A stretch of 39,000 nt of DNA from Apostichopus japonicus (GCF_037975245.1 NC_092582.1:3351001-3390000); one strand, 5' to 3'; shown: positions 24,100-34,394, counted from the first letter of the stretch. Notes: generated from the sequence alone by a model not told the origin. A program made the numbers and translations.

Positions 24100-25435
24100 T
24101 TTTGACCGGTGAACGGGTGAAAGAGGAACACTTTCCAAGCATCGTGGTGAAATTTTCATCTTAATTTAAAAACTATAATGAGTGAATTGTATTCATATTG
24201 AAAATGCATGAATAACTTTTCTCAAAGAAATATTTCTTTTATATGTATCGATATTTGATATATTTTTGGTTAAGATTACGTGAAGGATATCAGCCGGGCC
24301 GGATGTACCCTGGGCGGAGAGGGAGGGGTTGGGGTGGGTGTTCCCGGGACTAATGCTAAATCCGGTACAGTATACGTAGATTATAGATTATGAATTTACA
24401 CAAATGTATATTTATATTAATATTGTGCTCAACGCGTTGGTATGATACAAAGAGGAATGTTAGCCTTCGCTTTACTTACTTAGAACACTGACTAAAGACG
24501 AAATATATCTGTAATTTGAAAACTCTAAAGGAAATTATAATAAATACATTGGGAAAATTGTCAGACAAAACAACTGTCTAGGAAACAATCTTCTAAAGTT
24601 AATTCGTCCAAAAATACATCTATTTATTCGCAATTGCGGTATTCATGTTAGGCGGTATAGAGTATATTATTGCCTCAACTCACTAAAAATACTATTACTT
24701 GTCACCATTTCCTCAATTGATTACATCCCATTTTTACATTATGACATAGTGTATGATTACCCCCTACCCCCTGCCACCCTCCCAAAAAAAAACAATAAAA
24801 AAAATAACAGTATTGTAAATTGTTGACATTTTTCTATTCAAATTTTGTTTTTTTTTTCGCTTTAAATTTGACCTCATAGATTAAATAGGGAAATATTAAT
24901 TCTAACTTGATTTTTTATATTTTTTAAATGAATACAACAAGATGTGTGTGGGTGGTGGGGGTGGGAGGGAGTGGGATATCACAGAAAACGTGACGTAACC
25001 ACCATGTAACAGTGTAGGAGCCGAGAAAAGAGATATTGATTGGTCAGGCGATGATCAGACATTTACGATGACACAACGACATACTAACGCCCAGGATGAT
25101 GTGTAAAATTCAATCACATTTTTTATTTCTCTTCCGTGAAGTAAACACTCGAAGCCTTAGCCTACCATTTCGAATCACTAAGGTCGTATGGTGTAACCTA
25201 CTTGTATGATGTACGGTCAGTGCATGTCAATTTATCAAAATATACAGCTGTGTGGTTATGAAACAGTTTAATCCAGAATAAGTGAATGTTACTATTCCGT
25301 CCAAAACGTACCGTATGGGGTATTATGAATGTGTAGATAGGGGTAGGTAGGGGGTGGGTTGGGAGGGGGTGTGAACCACAGAGGATATTGGACATACGTG
25401 TATCTTGAATGCAAGATATTTGGTTCTGAAGGATT
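24100..25435. other. Non-coding stretch
   Basis: AT-rich with a G-rich patch near 24311-24345, A/T runs near 24783-24860 and a G-rich patch near 24943-24975. No gene recognised. Confidence 0.4.
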
Positions 25436-25440
25436 GTGGA

Positions 25441-25502
25441 ATAGGGAGGAGGGAGGGAGGGGAGGGAGGGAGGGAGGGAGGGAGGGGAGGGAGGGGAGGG
25501 AG
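25441..25502. repeat. (GGGA)n purine tract
   Basis: About 60 bp of GGGA/GGGGA units, purely purine on the plus strand. A (CCCT)n tract of opposite strand bias follows at about 25600-25630. Frames through it give Pro/Ser/Leu artefacts. Confidence 0.9.
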
Positions 25503-25599
25503 AGTGTGAAGGTAAAAGGAAACACGTATATGGATCAACCATTTTGGGTACTTACATTTTTTTGACCCACTTCTTTATGTACTAATATATTACAGACCA

Positions 25600-25632
25600 C
25601 CCTCCCCCTAGCTCCCTCCCTCCCTCCCTCAA
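25600..25632. repeat. (CCCT)n pyrimidine tract
   Basis: A short tetranucleotide array, CTCCCTCCCTCC, of opposite strand bias to the 25441-25502 tract and about 100 bp downstream of it. The two could pair as an imperfect inverted repeat. Confidence 0.8.
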
Positions 25633-25639
25633 TAGTACA

Positions 25640-27050
25640 AAATGATGCAATTTACTTAGTACATAAAACTGAATGATCAAAATGGTGATATGAAATGTCT
25701 TCTATATATTTCTTATGGGAGGCGAAAAGGGACCTTGGGAGGGAGTCGGGAAGGAAAGAGAATGCATAGAATGGTATAACAAATGGGTAGGAAAGTGGGT
25801 AGCTACGGCCATGATTGGGTTAATTTGCTTTTTCTCTTTATTTTTTTTATTTTATAGATGTTAGACTGCTTATTATAATAAGTCTGCCTCTGCTTACAAT
25901 GCAGCAACATTGTATATTTGTGTATACACCTGGTAACATGCATTCTCTAGCTAACGGTGGGAAATTTACACGGTGAGTCCACCTGTGTCACCGTGAGAGA
26001 TTTCCGCCTCCGAAACCAGTGCAGCCTTTTGCATGGAAAGGGCGAGCGTTAACTTGAAGAGACTCTTGTGTTAATGACAAAACAAACTCGATCGCGCCAT
26101 CAACTTTTTAACTTCTTGTTTAACATAACGATGTACGTACCCATGTCTAATATGGACACGGGCTATATGCTTGATTTATTATCACCGAGCAGCGCCTTTC
26201 TCGAAACTAAACCAGGAAATTTTCATTCCCCCTTTTGTTTTTGTGGATTTTACAAGGTTTCTTTTGGATTTAACGTGTTTACTTTTTTTTGTGTGCAAAC
26301 GTTTGAAAACAGGATCAAGAAAATAAGAAAGAGAGAAACGAAAGAGGAAATGGAAGTTACAATATTGACAATATTTGGAGATCTGTAAATATTTTATGAC
26401 AACGTAGGCAAACGAATTTTAAACTTCAGTTGTAAACGAGGGATTGTAAATTATCATGAAAAGTAAATAAGGAAGTATAACACAAAGAATATGAATGGGT
26501 ATTTCTCGTAATAAAGAAATACAAGAAAAAAATTAGATATTTCAAAATCAAAATTAAAGTCATCATTAATAATCCTGTTTAAAGATTCCTATATGATATG
26601 ACCATTGAACAATGAAACCAAACGTGAAGTCTATTACTTGCATAGACATTTTGAATTGTGAGTTGTGTTGTGTGGAATTGTGAGGAAAATGACGTGTCAA
26701 CCTCCGCGGCTAGTACTGAGTCTCTCAGATAACACTGATCAATTACGACGTTAACAGTAATACAGAATCCAGGCAAGATGTCTGACAGACGAAAACATGA
26801 TCTGTAAGCTTTCAGAAAATTTATAGTTGTTTTTATACAATTAAAGTTTCAAAATTCCCAGCACCAACTCCCCCCCCCCACCCCACCACCTATAGAAAAA
26901 GCAAATATTATTTCATTTCTCGAGAAAACTGCTTCTTAATATACAAGCCCATCTAATCCCAAATCACTTCTTTCTAGGCAACATTGATCTGTTTCAGTAC
27001 ATTCGAAACGGTAATTAAGATATTAGCCCATAAGATACTCTGCATATAGG
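25640..27050. other. Non-coding stretch
   Basis: A 106-codon plus-strand frame at 26068-26388 is rich in Phe and Lys and unrecognised. No splice sites or promoter support it. A C8 tract is near 26871. Nothing else seen. Confidence 0.35.
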
Positions 27051-27051
27051 C
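27044..27051. repeat. Target-site duplication ATATAGGC, left copy
   Basis: Identical to 28085-28092 on the far side of the 27052-28084 element. It marks the insertion site. Confidence 0.9.
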
Positions 27052-27570
27052 CAAGGGCGGCGGAAGCACTTTTAATCTGGGGGGGGGGGCACCAACGTCG
27101 AAGGGCACTTTGCAGAAATTCGATTGGACTGATGCAGCCTGATATTTAGTACCCTTTACAACTCTTATTGTATTATCTTATTTGCGTATACACATCACTC
27201 CATCACCCCCCCCCCCCCCCTCAAGGAAACAATGCATACTAGCATTGCAATATCTAATGTGCAAATTGGGAAACAAGGAACAAGTTTTCTTTCGAGACAA
27301 AATGAGGTGAAATCATTATAAAATCCAAGTCCCTGCACACGCGATCGATATACATGCATGAAAGCAAATGAAATATGTCAAAATACGAAAGGATGGGGTA
27401 GGTTATGGGATATTAAAACCATACTCATTATTCATAGTAGGCTATAAATGGCTTCTGCTTATTACAAAGTCACAATGTAATATAGCAATGCATTTTTGGG
27501 AATGCATTAGGAGTTTGTTGGCAAATCGAATATGCATAATGGCACTCACCAGAATGTTAGAAGCCTTGTG

Positions 27571-27578
27571 GTAGTAAA
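27571..27578. repeat. Target-site duplication GTAGTAAA, left copy
   Basis: Identical to 27917-27924, on the far side of the nested element. Confidence 0.92.
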
Positions 27579-27916
27579 CATAGGCGTAGGAGGTGGGGGG
27601 GGGGGAGGGCTGCAGCCCCCAACCAAAATTGTTTGTGAAAATTCGGGCAATATGCTGAGAATTTTTCGGGCACCTACTGAAAGAAAAATAATTTGCATTG
27701 TGTTTTTCAATGGTTAAACTGATATATAGAATATGGAAGGGTAATAACACGGCAAAAGATTGTATGTTATTGGCATGCGGTGTAATAACCGACTCATGCC
27801 TATGCGATATGCACATTAACATGTTTAACGCGCGCGGAGCGCGCGAACAATTTTGGTAATATTTTTCGGGCAAGTCGTTACAGCCCCCCAAATCAAATTG
27901 GGCTCCTACGCCCATG
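27579..27916. mobile_element. Nested hAT-like miniature element (338 bp)
   Basis: The left end is CATAGGCGTAGGAG and the right end, on the minus strand, is CATGGGCGTAGGAG, a 14-bp inverted repeat with one mismatch. It is flanked by a perfect 8-bp duplication, GTAGTAAA. Inside each end lie a G/C-rich tract and a shared AATTTT/ATTCGGGCA-type motif. A CpG-rich hairpin at 27829-27845 has a 7-bp CGCGCGC stem and a GGA loop. It inserted into the older element at 27052-28084 and so is the younger of the two. It has no coding capacity. Confidence 0.92.
27829..27845. other. CpG-rich hairpin inside the nested element
   Basis: CGCGCGC, loop GGA, GCGCGCG: a perfect 7-bp stem of CpG dinucleotides in an otherwise AT-rich element. 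It could be a subterminal transposase or host-factor site, but no function is known. Confidence 0.7.
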
Positions 27917-28084
27917 GTAGTAAACATTTAAAACTTCCCGAAATATTTCATTCGACGTGGGTTTCGCTTTGTAAACTGTTTTTTTATTTATGAATTTTTA
28001 TGTAGAAAAAGGGCACATTTTTAACCTGATGAAAAGTGGGGGGGGCACGTGCCCCCTGTGCCCCCCCCGGTTCCGCCGCCCTTG

Positions 28085-28092
28085 ATATAGGC
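28085..28092. repeat. Target-site duplication ATATAGGC, right copy
   Basis: Matches 27044-27051 exactly. Confidence 0.9.
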
Positions 28093-28094
28093 AT

Positions 28095-29555
28095 ATGTTT
28101 ATATTTGTGTACGGCACAACTGTTACCCTCTCTCCGCTCTCCCCCTCACCCTTTATGCGCCCCTCACTATTTCTCCCCTCACCCTTACTCTCTCTCTCCC
28201 CGAAGAGGGGAGGGGGCGGGGTGTTAACACATTTTCCCTCTTCACCGTCCCTCCTCCAATTCCCACAGGTTGGGCTGGATTGCAATAATTCAATCTTGCG
28301 TATGACATCAACTGTTAGTTATATAGAAACACTATAGAGCACACGACAATTTAAGGTATATTTTTGACTTAAGAAACAAATTTGGGGAAATTGTTTAAAG
28401 GAAAGGTTTTTAAAATATTGGACATGTAGTAACGTCATGTATAGGTGCGTACGTCTTGCAGATAGACCTAGCTTATGTCGTGGTATACAGTGTTTCATGC
28501 GGGGTATTTCTAACTCACTATCAGTACCCCATGCAGAAATTATATGTGGCAGGGTCCCGATCTCACTCACGGGGGTGGGCGTACGGTGGGGGGGGGAAAC
28601 AAACCCACTTAAAGTCTTCTTTATTTGAGTGGGTTATATACCAACTACCCGCTAACCCTTCATTAAAGGATGATCTCATAGGCCCAACATTCATTTTCGA
28701 TATATTACAGACCGTTGAAAACCACGGCTTTTATAGTCCAGGTTGTACTTCTATATAACACTTTCAAGTTTTGAGAAATGGCTCTTTAAGCAGCTGATGA
28801 GTTAATCAGTTAAAGTGACTGGACTATGTAGCCTAAAACAAATACCATTAAGTCAGTACCTCAGATGCAACACAAAACTGTAAGGGAAAACATAAGACTT
28901 TTATTGCCTCAAATGACATGTTTTACAATGCATAGTACACAATTTGTTTTTTTAACAAGTGATGTTGAATGCCATCCAAGGGTGCTATGCTGTTTTATGG
29001 TAAACTAATATGTCTGGTTGAGTTATTAGAATAATTTACCATTTAAGCCTGCAATGAGGAGCCAAAATCATCATTAATTAAGCTTCAAGGGAACATTACA
29101 GAGACTAAATTCTGCTTAAAGTCAGCCTATAAAAGATTCATTCTTTGTGTTCGAGCAAATGTTTTATTTGTGTGGTAATTTATTTGGTTTTGAAGATTTA
29201 AACCCCGCTAGTGTTGAACATAATGATATGAATTTTTACATTTTCGAAAGGTCGAAATATTTCATATTACTTGTATGGATGTTTTGTTGCAAAATATAAC
29301 TATGTCATGTTTACATGTGAAACTGTTTAATAATGGACAAGAAGACATTGTTTGGACAAAATAAAAAGAGCCGACCAGGCATACATTATATCCCACATAT
29401 GTTCTATTTCCACGTGCTACACTATTGCGGTCATTAACGGTTTAAAATGTACTACAATTCGGCACGGGGGTAAACAGCGATGTTATACTGAGGGAAAAGG
29501 GAAGGGTCAATTTCATTCGCTTAGCGTTAGCTGCCAGTAATTCTTCTGTATAACA
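28095..29555. other. Non-coding stretch
   Basis: Pyrimidine-rich at 28125-28205 and G-rich near 28205-28222 and 28569-28597. A short inverted repeat AACCCACT/AGTGGGTT lies at about 28602-28634. Frames on both strands are compositional artefacts. No gene recognised. Confidence 0.4.
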
Positions 29556-29564
29556 AAAGACTAA

Positions 29565-29712
29565 TTTCCCCTTCTCTCCCCCTCCCCTCTATATCTCCCC
29601 TCTCCTCTCCTCTCCCTTCCCTCTCCCTCCCGCCCTCCCCTCTCCCTGCCCCTCTCCTTCCCCTCTCTCCCCTCCTTCCCTTCTCCCCTCCCTCCCCTAC
29701 AAACCCCCACCC
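29565..29712. repeat. Polypyrimidine tract (CCCTCT-rich)
   Basis: About 150 bp of nearly pure C/T with irregular CCCTC and CCTCT units. The complementary strand is a purine tract with many GGG runs and potential for triplex or G-quadruplex formation. Confidence 0.9.
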
Positions 29713-29860
29713 TAAACCATTTTAAAAACTGAACACTCATGGCAAATATTTAAACCTTTTTCAAAACTTTAACATCAAAAAATTTGTTAACAAGTTAAGA
29801 GATTTTAATATGCCTCACTGAAGTACCTGCCCTTCTACAATAGAGCATGCTTTTGACCAC

Positions 29861-29891
<31 letters not shown>

Positions 29892-29895
29892 AAGC
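29861..29895 (+). repeat. Poly(A) tract, possible retroposon tail
   Basis: A run of about 21 A, then GAAG and more A. It could be the 3' tail of a retroposed sequence, but no body with pol III boxes or reverse-transcriptase similarity was recognised upstream and no target-site duplication was found. Confidence 0.6.
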
Positions 29896-29899
29896 CGTA

Positions 29900-30430
29900 A
29901 TCTCTAAAACGGCTGTACAAAACTACTTCTTAACTCATCTGAGCGATCTCAAGTAAGTTTCAAAGTCCTCCGTAATCTGTAATTAACAAATACTGAAGGA
30001 GTAAGGTATCCGTCATCCAGCTCGGCGATGGGAATCCGCAGCTGTTTTGGGGGGGTTTTTTTGGTGTAACTGCGCTGCCCTTTAAACTCTGTTTTACGAT
30101 AACGTTATGTTTACCGAACAGTCAAGAAAACAAGAGAGAGGATCACGTGTTAACTCCTTTCTTTGCTTTTGGTCGGTTTCGGTGAGATTTAATAAAGTAC
30201 AGTAAGTCATAGCTTCATGTCAACTAATTAACAGAACAAGATCAATGTTAATGAATGGCTTTAAAATACAGAAACTACCCCCCCCCCTCTCTCTCTTTTG
30301 TTTTTAATTATTTGTGTGCTGCAATCTACATTTCTTTTTAAACATTTTCACAAAGACATTTGGAAAGAGAACTTGAGTGTAATGTAAATACCTGAAATGT
30401 GTTAGTTATAATATACATATATATGTTATG
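29900..30430. other. Non-coding stretch
   Basis: Short C9 and CT tract near 30279-30297. No gene recognised. Confidence 0.4.
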
Positions 30431-30433
30431 TTA

Positions 30434-30477
30434 TGTTGTGTGTGTGTGTGTGTTTGTATATATATATATATATATAT
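30434..30477. repeat. (TG)n(TA)n microsatellite, left of the insertion
   Basis: TG dinucleotides followed by TA dinucleotides. This is the left flank of the 30478-31670 element, and the AT repeat resumes at 31671. Confidence 0.9.
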
Positions 30478-31670
30478 TAGTGTTTACACGGGTCCAAAAA
30501 CGGGAACCGGGTACCCGAGGGCCGTTACCCGTCGGGTATCCGGGTACCCGGAAAAAATGTGTTTACCCTCGTGTATCACGATTTTCAAGTAATAACATAT
30601 TGGATGCTGTAATAAATGCATTATATTCTTTACTGACAATGTTTTTATGTTCAAATACATAGGTGTAAGAAAAGGTATAAAACCTCCCTCAATAATTTTT
30701 GCTTCTGTTTCTTCATTAAAATTGTTAATTAATTAATTATTTAATTATAATTAGCATTACTACTAACATCGCACTGCCGCCGCTGCTTATGCTACCTCGT
30801 GCACGTCTAATGGATCAAACCATATAAATGCTCTTAACCAGTTTTTAATACTACTACTATCTATTATGCAGGCCCAGGGTTCGCATTAGCCGCGAGTTTG
30901 CGCGATTCGCGCAATTTGATCGCATTTGGAATAAACGATTAGTAAAAAGCCACTTGCGATTGCTATTTTTTAGTTATCCCGTCTATAATCCATAAACATC
31001 GCGTACAATTCCTTGTCAGCCTTTCCTTCTTTGAAATAAACGAATGAATAAATAAATAATAATTTCTTCCACGTGGTAGCCTAACACCGCACTAAGTCAA
31101 TGAGAAATCTAGCTAAGCCTAACCATCTGTTTATGTGCTGGAGTTGTGACGCAGTTATAAGACATCCATGGAATACTTTCGTTATTGCTGTTACGTTCGA
31201 CCACATGGTTGCCTACCACCACACTAAGTCAATGGGGGTAGTCTAGCCTAGCCATCTGTTTATTAGCTGAAATTGTGACGCAGTTATAAGATATCTATGG
31301 AAAGCTTTCGTTATTGCTGTTATCTTCGAACACAGGGTAGCCTAACAACACACTAAGTCAATGGGAAATCAGCCTAAACATCGGTTTGCATTTTTTTTTT
31401 AAACGATCACACTTTGCGTATGATTCGGGTAATAAATAAGGAACCGGGTAATATCGCGTCGAGCGGGCCCCTTGGTTATTGCTGTTATCTTCGACCACAT
31501 TGTAGCCTAACACCACACTAAGTCAATGGGAAATCTGCCTAACCGTCGGTTTGCCAATTTTTTTTTTTTTTTAAATAACACTTTGCTTAGGATTCGGGTA
31601 ATATATTAGGAACCGGGTAGTATCGCGTCGGGCGGGTACCCGGGTACCCGGATAACCCGTACAAACACTA
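30478..31670. mobile_element. hAT-like element with TAGTG ends (1193 bp)
   Basis: The left end is TAGTGTTTACACGGGT and the right end, on the minus strand, is TAGTGTTTGTACGGGT, matching at 14 of 16 positions. TAGTG fits the YARNG start common to hAT ends. Both subterminal regions hold GGGTAC palindromes (GGGTACCCGG near 30542 and 31635). The flanking octamers are both ATATATAT, an exact 8-bp match but uninformative alone because the target is an AT microsatellite. Inside are tandem duplications (31076-31640). A CCCAGGGTTCGCATTAG motif at 30871-30887 may be the stray end of another element. No transposase frame exists. Confidence 0.85.
31076..31640. repeat. Internal tandem duplications of 129-165 bp in the TAGTG element
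   Basis: The motif GTAGCCTAACACCACACTAA (with variants) followed by GTCAATGGG starts at 31076, 31208, 31337 and 31502, giving spacings of 132, 129 and 165 bp. The last two units (31310-31474 and 31475-31640) each also contain a T-run, ATTCGGGTAATA, GGAACCGGGTA and ATCGCGTCG. The element's right subterminal region has therefore been duplicated, with the inner copy lacking the true terminus. Confidence 0.85.
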
Positions 31671-31757
<87 letters not shown>

Positions 31758-31764
31758 TAGATAG

Positions 31765-31795
<31 letters not shown>

Positions 31796-31811
31796 TATAT
31801 GTATGTATGTT

Positions 31812-31842
<31 letters not shown>
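31671..31842. repeat. (AT)n microsatellite with GATA and GTAT interruptions
   Basis: About 170 bp of AT dinucleotides, interrupted by ACAT, TTAT, a short (GATA)3 at about 31755-31766 and (TATG)3 near 31799-31809. It is the right part of the microsatellite target of the 30478-31670 element. Confidence 0.95.
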
Positions 31843-31843
<1 letters not shown>

Positions 31844-31844
31844 A

Positions 31845-32494
31845 AGCGAAACTGATTCTGTCGAGTTTGTTGTAAGAGTTACTATATATTTACGAGCTAC
31901 CTACGCTGAGAACGTATCCTCTGTTGTGTGAAGAGTATCACCCCCCCCCCCCCCCATGTTTATAATGCCAAGACAATAGGGAGAGTGAACAACCGGTGAT
32001 GAGGTATACTTACTAGGTGATTTATAAAGTGAATCCTTCAACAATAGTTTGAAAGAGTAGATTCACGTACACAGGGGGTCTTTACAAAGTTTATGACAAA
32101 GGAAGCCTTGTTCTCGGGTAACTTGTAAATTAAAAAAATATGATAGATCTTGAAATAAATAAATGATATATAAATGACAATTATATACCGCCAGGAGGCG
32201 AAAATCGCTTCGGTAGTGGTTGGGGTGTTTTGGAGGGGAGGACAGGATGGGGGGGGGGGGAGAAGCCGTCATTTTCAGATGATAATTCATCAATCCATTC
32301 TGGAACTTTTATCCTTTGTGGCAGGCTACAAGCACAGTCCGCATATATTCTTACGGTGTTGTATATAAAGATGAAATACGCACACTGGCGGGAACAGATG
32401 AGGGCTTAACTATATAGCAAGCTAATCATGCTATTGGCCAGGCCGAACAACATTACTTGACATGCACGACAACTGCAGCTCGTGGAAACAATGG
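31845..32494. other. Non-coding stretch
   Basis: A C14 tract lies at about 31940-31953 and a G11 tract at about 32249-32260. No gene recognised. Confidence 0.4.
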
Positions 32495-32500
32495 GAGTTC
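32495..32500. repeat. Target-site duplication GAGTTC, left copy
   Basis: The six bases before the foldback element are repeated exactly at 34385-34390, directly after its right end. Confidence 0.75.
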
Positions 32501-32524
32501 TACGGCATGCCATACGTTTCAAAA

Positions 32525-32944
32525 ATGTCCAAAACAATATAAGCATGTCCAAAATAATATAAGCATGTCCAACTTTATATAAACATGTCGAAACTAATAT
32601 GAGTATGTCCAAAAATAATAAGAGCATGTCCAAAATAATATGAGAGTGTCGAAAGACTATATGAGCATGTCCAACATATTAAAAGAATGTCGAAAAATAA
32701 TACAAGAGGGACAAATGTAACTGCCTAATTCAATTTTGTATTGAACATTTTGGCGTTTTAAGTTACGCCATATGTTGCAAAATATCCAAAAAAATATAAG
32801 CATGTCCAAACTTATATGAGCATGTCCAAATTTATATAGACATGTCAAAACTATATGAGCATGTCCAAAATAATACGCGCATGTCCAAACACATATAAGT
32901 ATGTCAAAATATAATATGAGCACGCCCAAAATTATATGAGAGTG
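32525..32944. repeat. Left-arm 20-21-bp repeats, two blocks
   Basis: Block one (32525-32711) and block two (32785-32962) each hold about nine units based on ATGTCCAAAATAATATAAGC. The variants ATGTCGAAACTAATATGAG and GTGTCGAA fall at set positions within a block. The blocks are separated by the GAACATTTTGGCGTTT spacer. The two blocks therefore look like a duplication of a whole arm, including a terminus-like ACGCCATATGTTGCAAAATA sequence at about 32765-32784. Confidence 0.85.
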
Positions 32945-33062
32945 TCGAATAATAATATAGAAGTCTCGAGTGTAACTGCTAACTTCAACTTTGTTATGAA
33001 CATTTTGGCGTTTGAAGTCACGCCAAATGTTTCAAATATCGAACTTTTATATTGGTATGTCG

Positions 33063-33837
33063 AAAAAAATTAGCTTACAATACCTTCTTTGGAGGTAATT
33101 TGTATCAACTGACACAATGGTTATCATTATGACAATATATTATTGAAACATTCTTCTATTTTTGTGACGCAAATAATTCAAAATATGTAAAAACAAGACC
33201 ATCACCTAACATTTTTCCTTTCTACATCCCTACGTAATGTGAGTGGTTTCGCCCTGCCTAGAGGTGCTGAGATTATTCATATATTGTTGCGAAGGCAAAG
33301 AAGTTCACGTGCGAAAGTACGTACAACATGCACAAGCGCTAACAACGTACAGTAGTTATCACACATGCGTACGTTGGCAGTGAAAATGAACTACTATACT
33401 GTGTTACTTTTTTAACGGAAAATTGTGACACTTAATTACGGTTACCAGGCGAAGTCGGACACTAGCCCAGAATTAAAAAAAAATAAGCCTAGGTTAGGGG
33501 ATATTCAACGTTTAATCTTCACTCTCACCTTTTAACTAAATTTCAAGATGGAAACGTGGGAAGAACTCGCCAACTACATATTATTGATTAAACCGCGTGG
33601 AATGCTGGACACAGTGGTTCTTCGTATTAAACTCACTGATAGTTACAGCACCTTGGGGCCAGGTTGATCACTCGCGCTACGAAACAACTCAACTAATATT
33701 TCCTCGAAAATAAAATCGTTCTTGATCGAAATATCATTAAAATATTAACACACACACTAATACGGTAATGGATGAACTGTATATCGTCTTAAGTTACGCT
33801 GGATATGGTGTTTTTGTTTTCAGCATACCAAAATAAA
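33063..33837. other. Single-copy centre of the foldback element
   Basis: About 775 bp between the arms, with no frame above 60 codons and no RNA or repeat recognised. It would be the loop of the hairpin formed by the arms. Confidence 0.6.
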
Positions 33838-34254
33838 AAGTTTGATATTTGGAACATATGGCGTAAAATTCAAACGCCTGACTGTTCATTACAAAGTTGA
33901 ATCGAGCAGTTACGCTCGAGACTTTTGTATTATTTTTCGACACTTTTTTATATTTTGGACATGCTCATATAGTCTTTCGACACTCTTATATTATTTTGGA
34001 CATGCTCTCATTATTTTTGGACATACTCATATTGGTTTCGACATGTTTATATAAATTTGGACATGCTTATATTTTTTTGGATATTTTGCAACAGATGGCG
34101 TGAATTCAGATGCCAAAATGTTCACTAAAAAGTTGAAGTTAGCAGTTACATTCGACATGTTCATATAATTTTTCGACACTCTCATATTATTTTGGGCATG
34201 ATAATATTATTTTTGGACATACTTATATTAGTTTCGATATGTTTATATAAAGTT

Positions 34255-34334
34255 GGACATGCTTATATTTTTTTGGACATGCTTATATTTTTTTGGACAT
34301 GCTTATATTTTTTTGGACATGCTTATATTTTTTT
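34255..34334. repeat. Four identical 20-bp units at the right end of the foldback arm
   Basis: GGACATGCTTATATTTTTTT is repeated four times without a mismatch, starting at 34255, 34275, 34295 and 34315, with a fifth changed unit at 34335. The left arm has no such perfect run, so this expansion followed separation of the arms and is recent. Confidence 0.95.
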
Positions 34335-34384
34335 GGACATGCTTATATAGTTTTGGACATTTTTGATACATTTGGCATTCCGTA

Positions 34385-34390
34385 GAGTTC
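34385..34390. repeat. Target-site duplication GAGTTC, right copy
   Basis: Matches 32495-32500 exactly. Confidence 0.75.
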
Positions 34391-34394
34391 GTCC

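Larger units (their letters stand above)
27052..28084. mobile_element. hAT-like element (1033 bp) interrupted by a second hAT-like element
   Basis: The left end is CAAGGGCGGCGGAA and the right end is its exact inverted match, TTCCGCCGCCCTTG (28071-28084). The flanks are a perfect 8-bp duplication, ATATAGGC. Both subterminal regions carry long G or C runs and a GGGCAC/GTGCCC motif, as in the 12508 and 17113 family, but the terminal sequence differs, so this is a separate family. Removing the nested element (27579-27916) and one 8-bp duplication leaves an original length of about 687 bp. There is no transposase frame. The 161-codon minus frame at 27442-27927 merely crosses the nested insertion. 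Confidence 0.92.
32501..34384. mobile_element. Foldback transposon with long repeat-built inverted arms (1884 bp)
   Basis: The termini are inverted copies. The left begins TACGGCATGCCATACGTTTC and the right, on the minus strand, TACGGAATGCCAAATGTATC; about 47 of the first 52 bases match. Both arms (about 32501-33062 and 33838-34384) consist largely of a 20-21-bp unit, ATGTCCAAAATAATATAAGC and variants. Each arm is organised as two larger blocks of about nine units, separated by a spacer carrying AACATTTTGGCGTTT and ACGCCATATGTT. A 775-bp single-copy centre (33063-33837) joins the arms and has no coding frame. GAGTTC is duplicated at both outer borders. Long inverted arms made of short tandem repeats define foldback elements, described in sea urchins as TU. 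TU duplications are reported as 8 bp, so the 6 bp seen here may mean a different family. Confidence 0.88.

Noticed and set aside
26068-26388. 106-codon plus-strand frame
   Set aside because: Phe/Lys-rich, unrecognised, and without conserved motifs.
27442-27927. 161-codon minus-strand reading frame, the longest in the window
   Set aside because: It spans the whole nested hAT-like insertion and its duplication, and the product is unrecognised. A frame created by an insertion is not evidence of a gene.
29720-29895. SINE ending in the poly(A) tract
   Set aside because: No pol III boxes, no repeated body and no target duplication were visible, so only the A tract is annotated.
30871-30930. CCCAGGGTTCGCATTAG as the start of another nested hAT element
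   Set aside because: It resembles a terminus but no right end or duplication was found inside the host element.
32406-34103. Leu/Phe/His-rich frames with a repeated D-I-L-I-L-V pattern
   Set aside because: Translations of the 20-21-bp repeats in the foldback arms.
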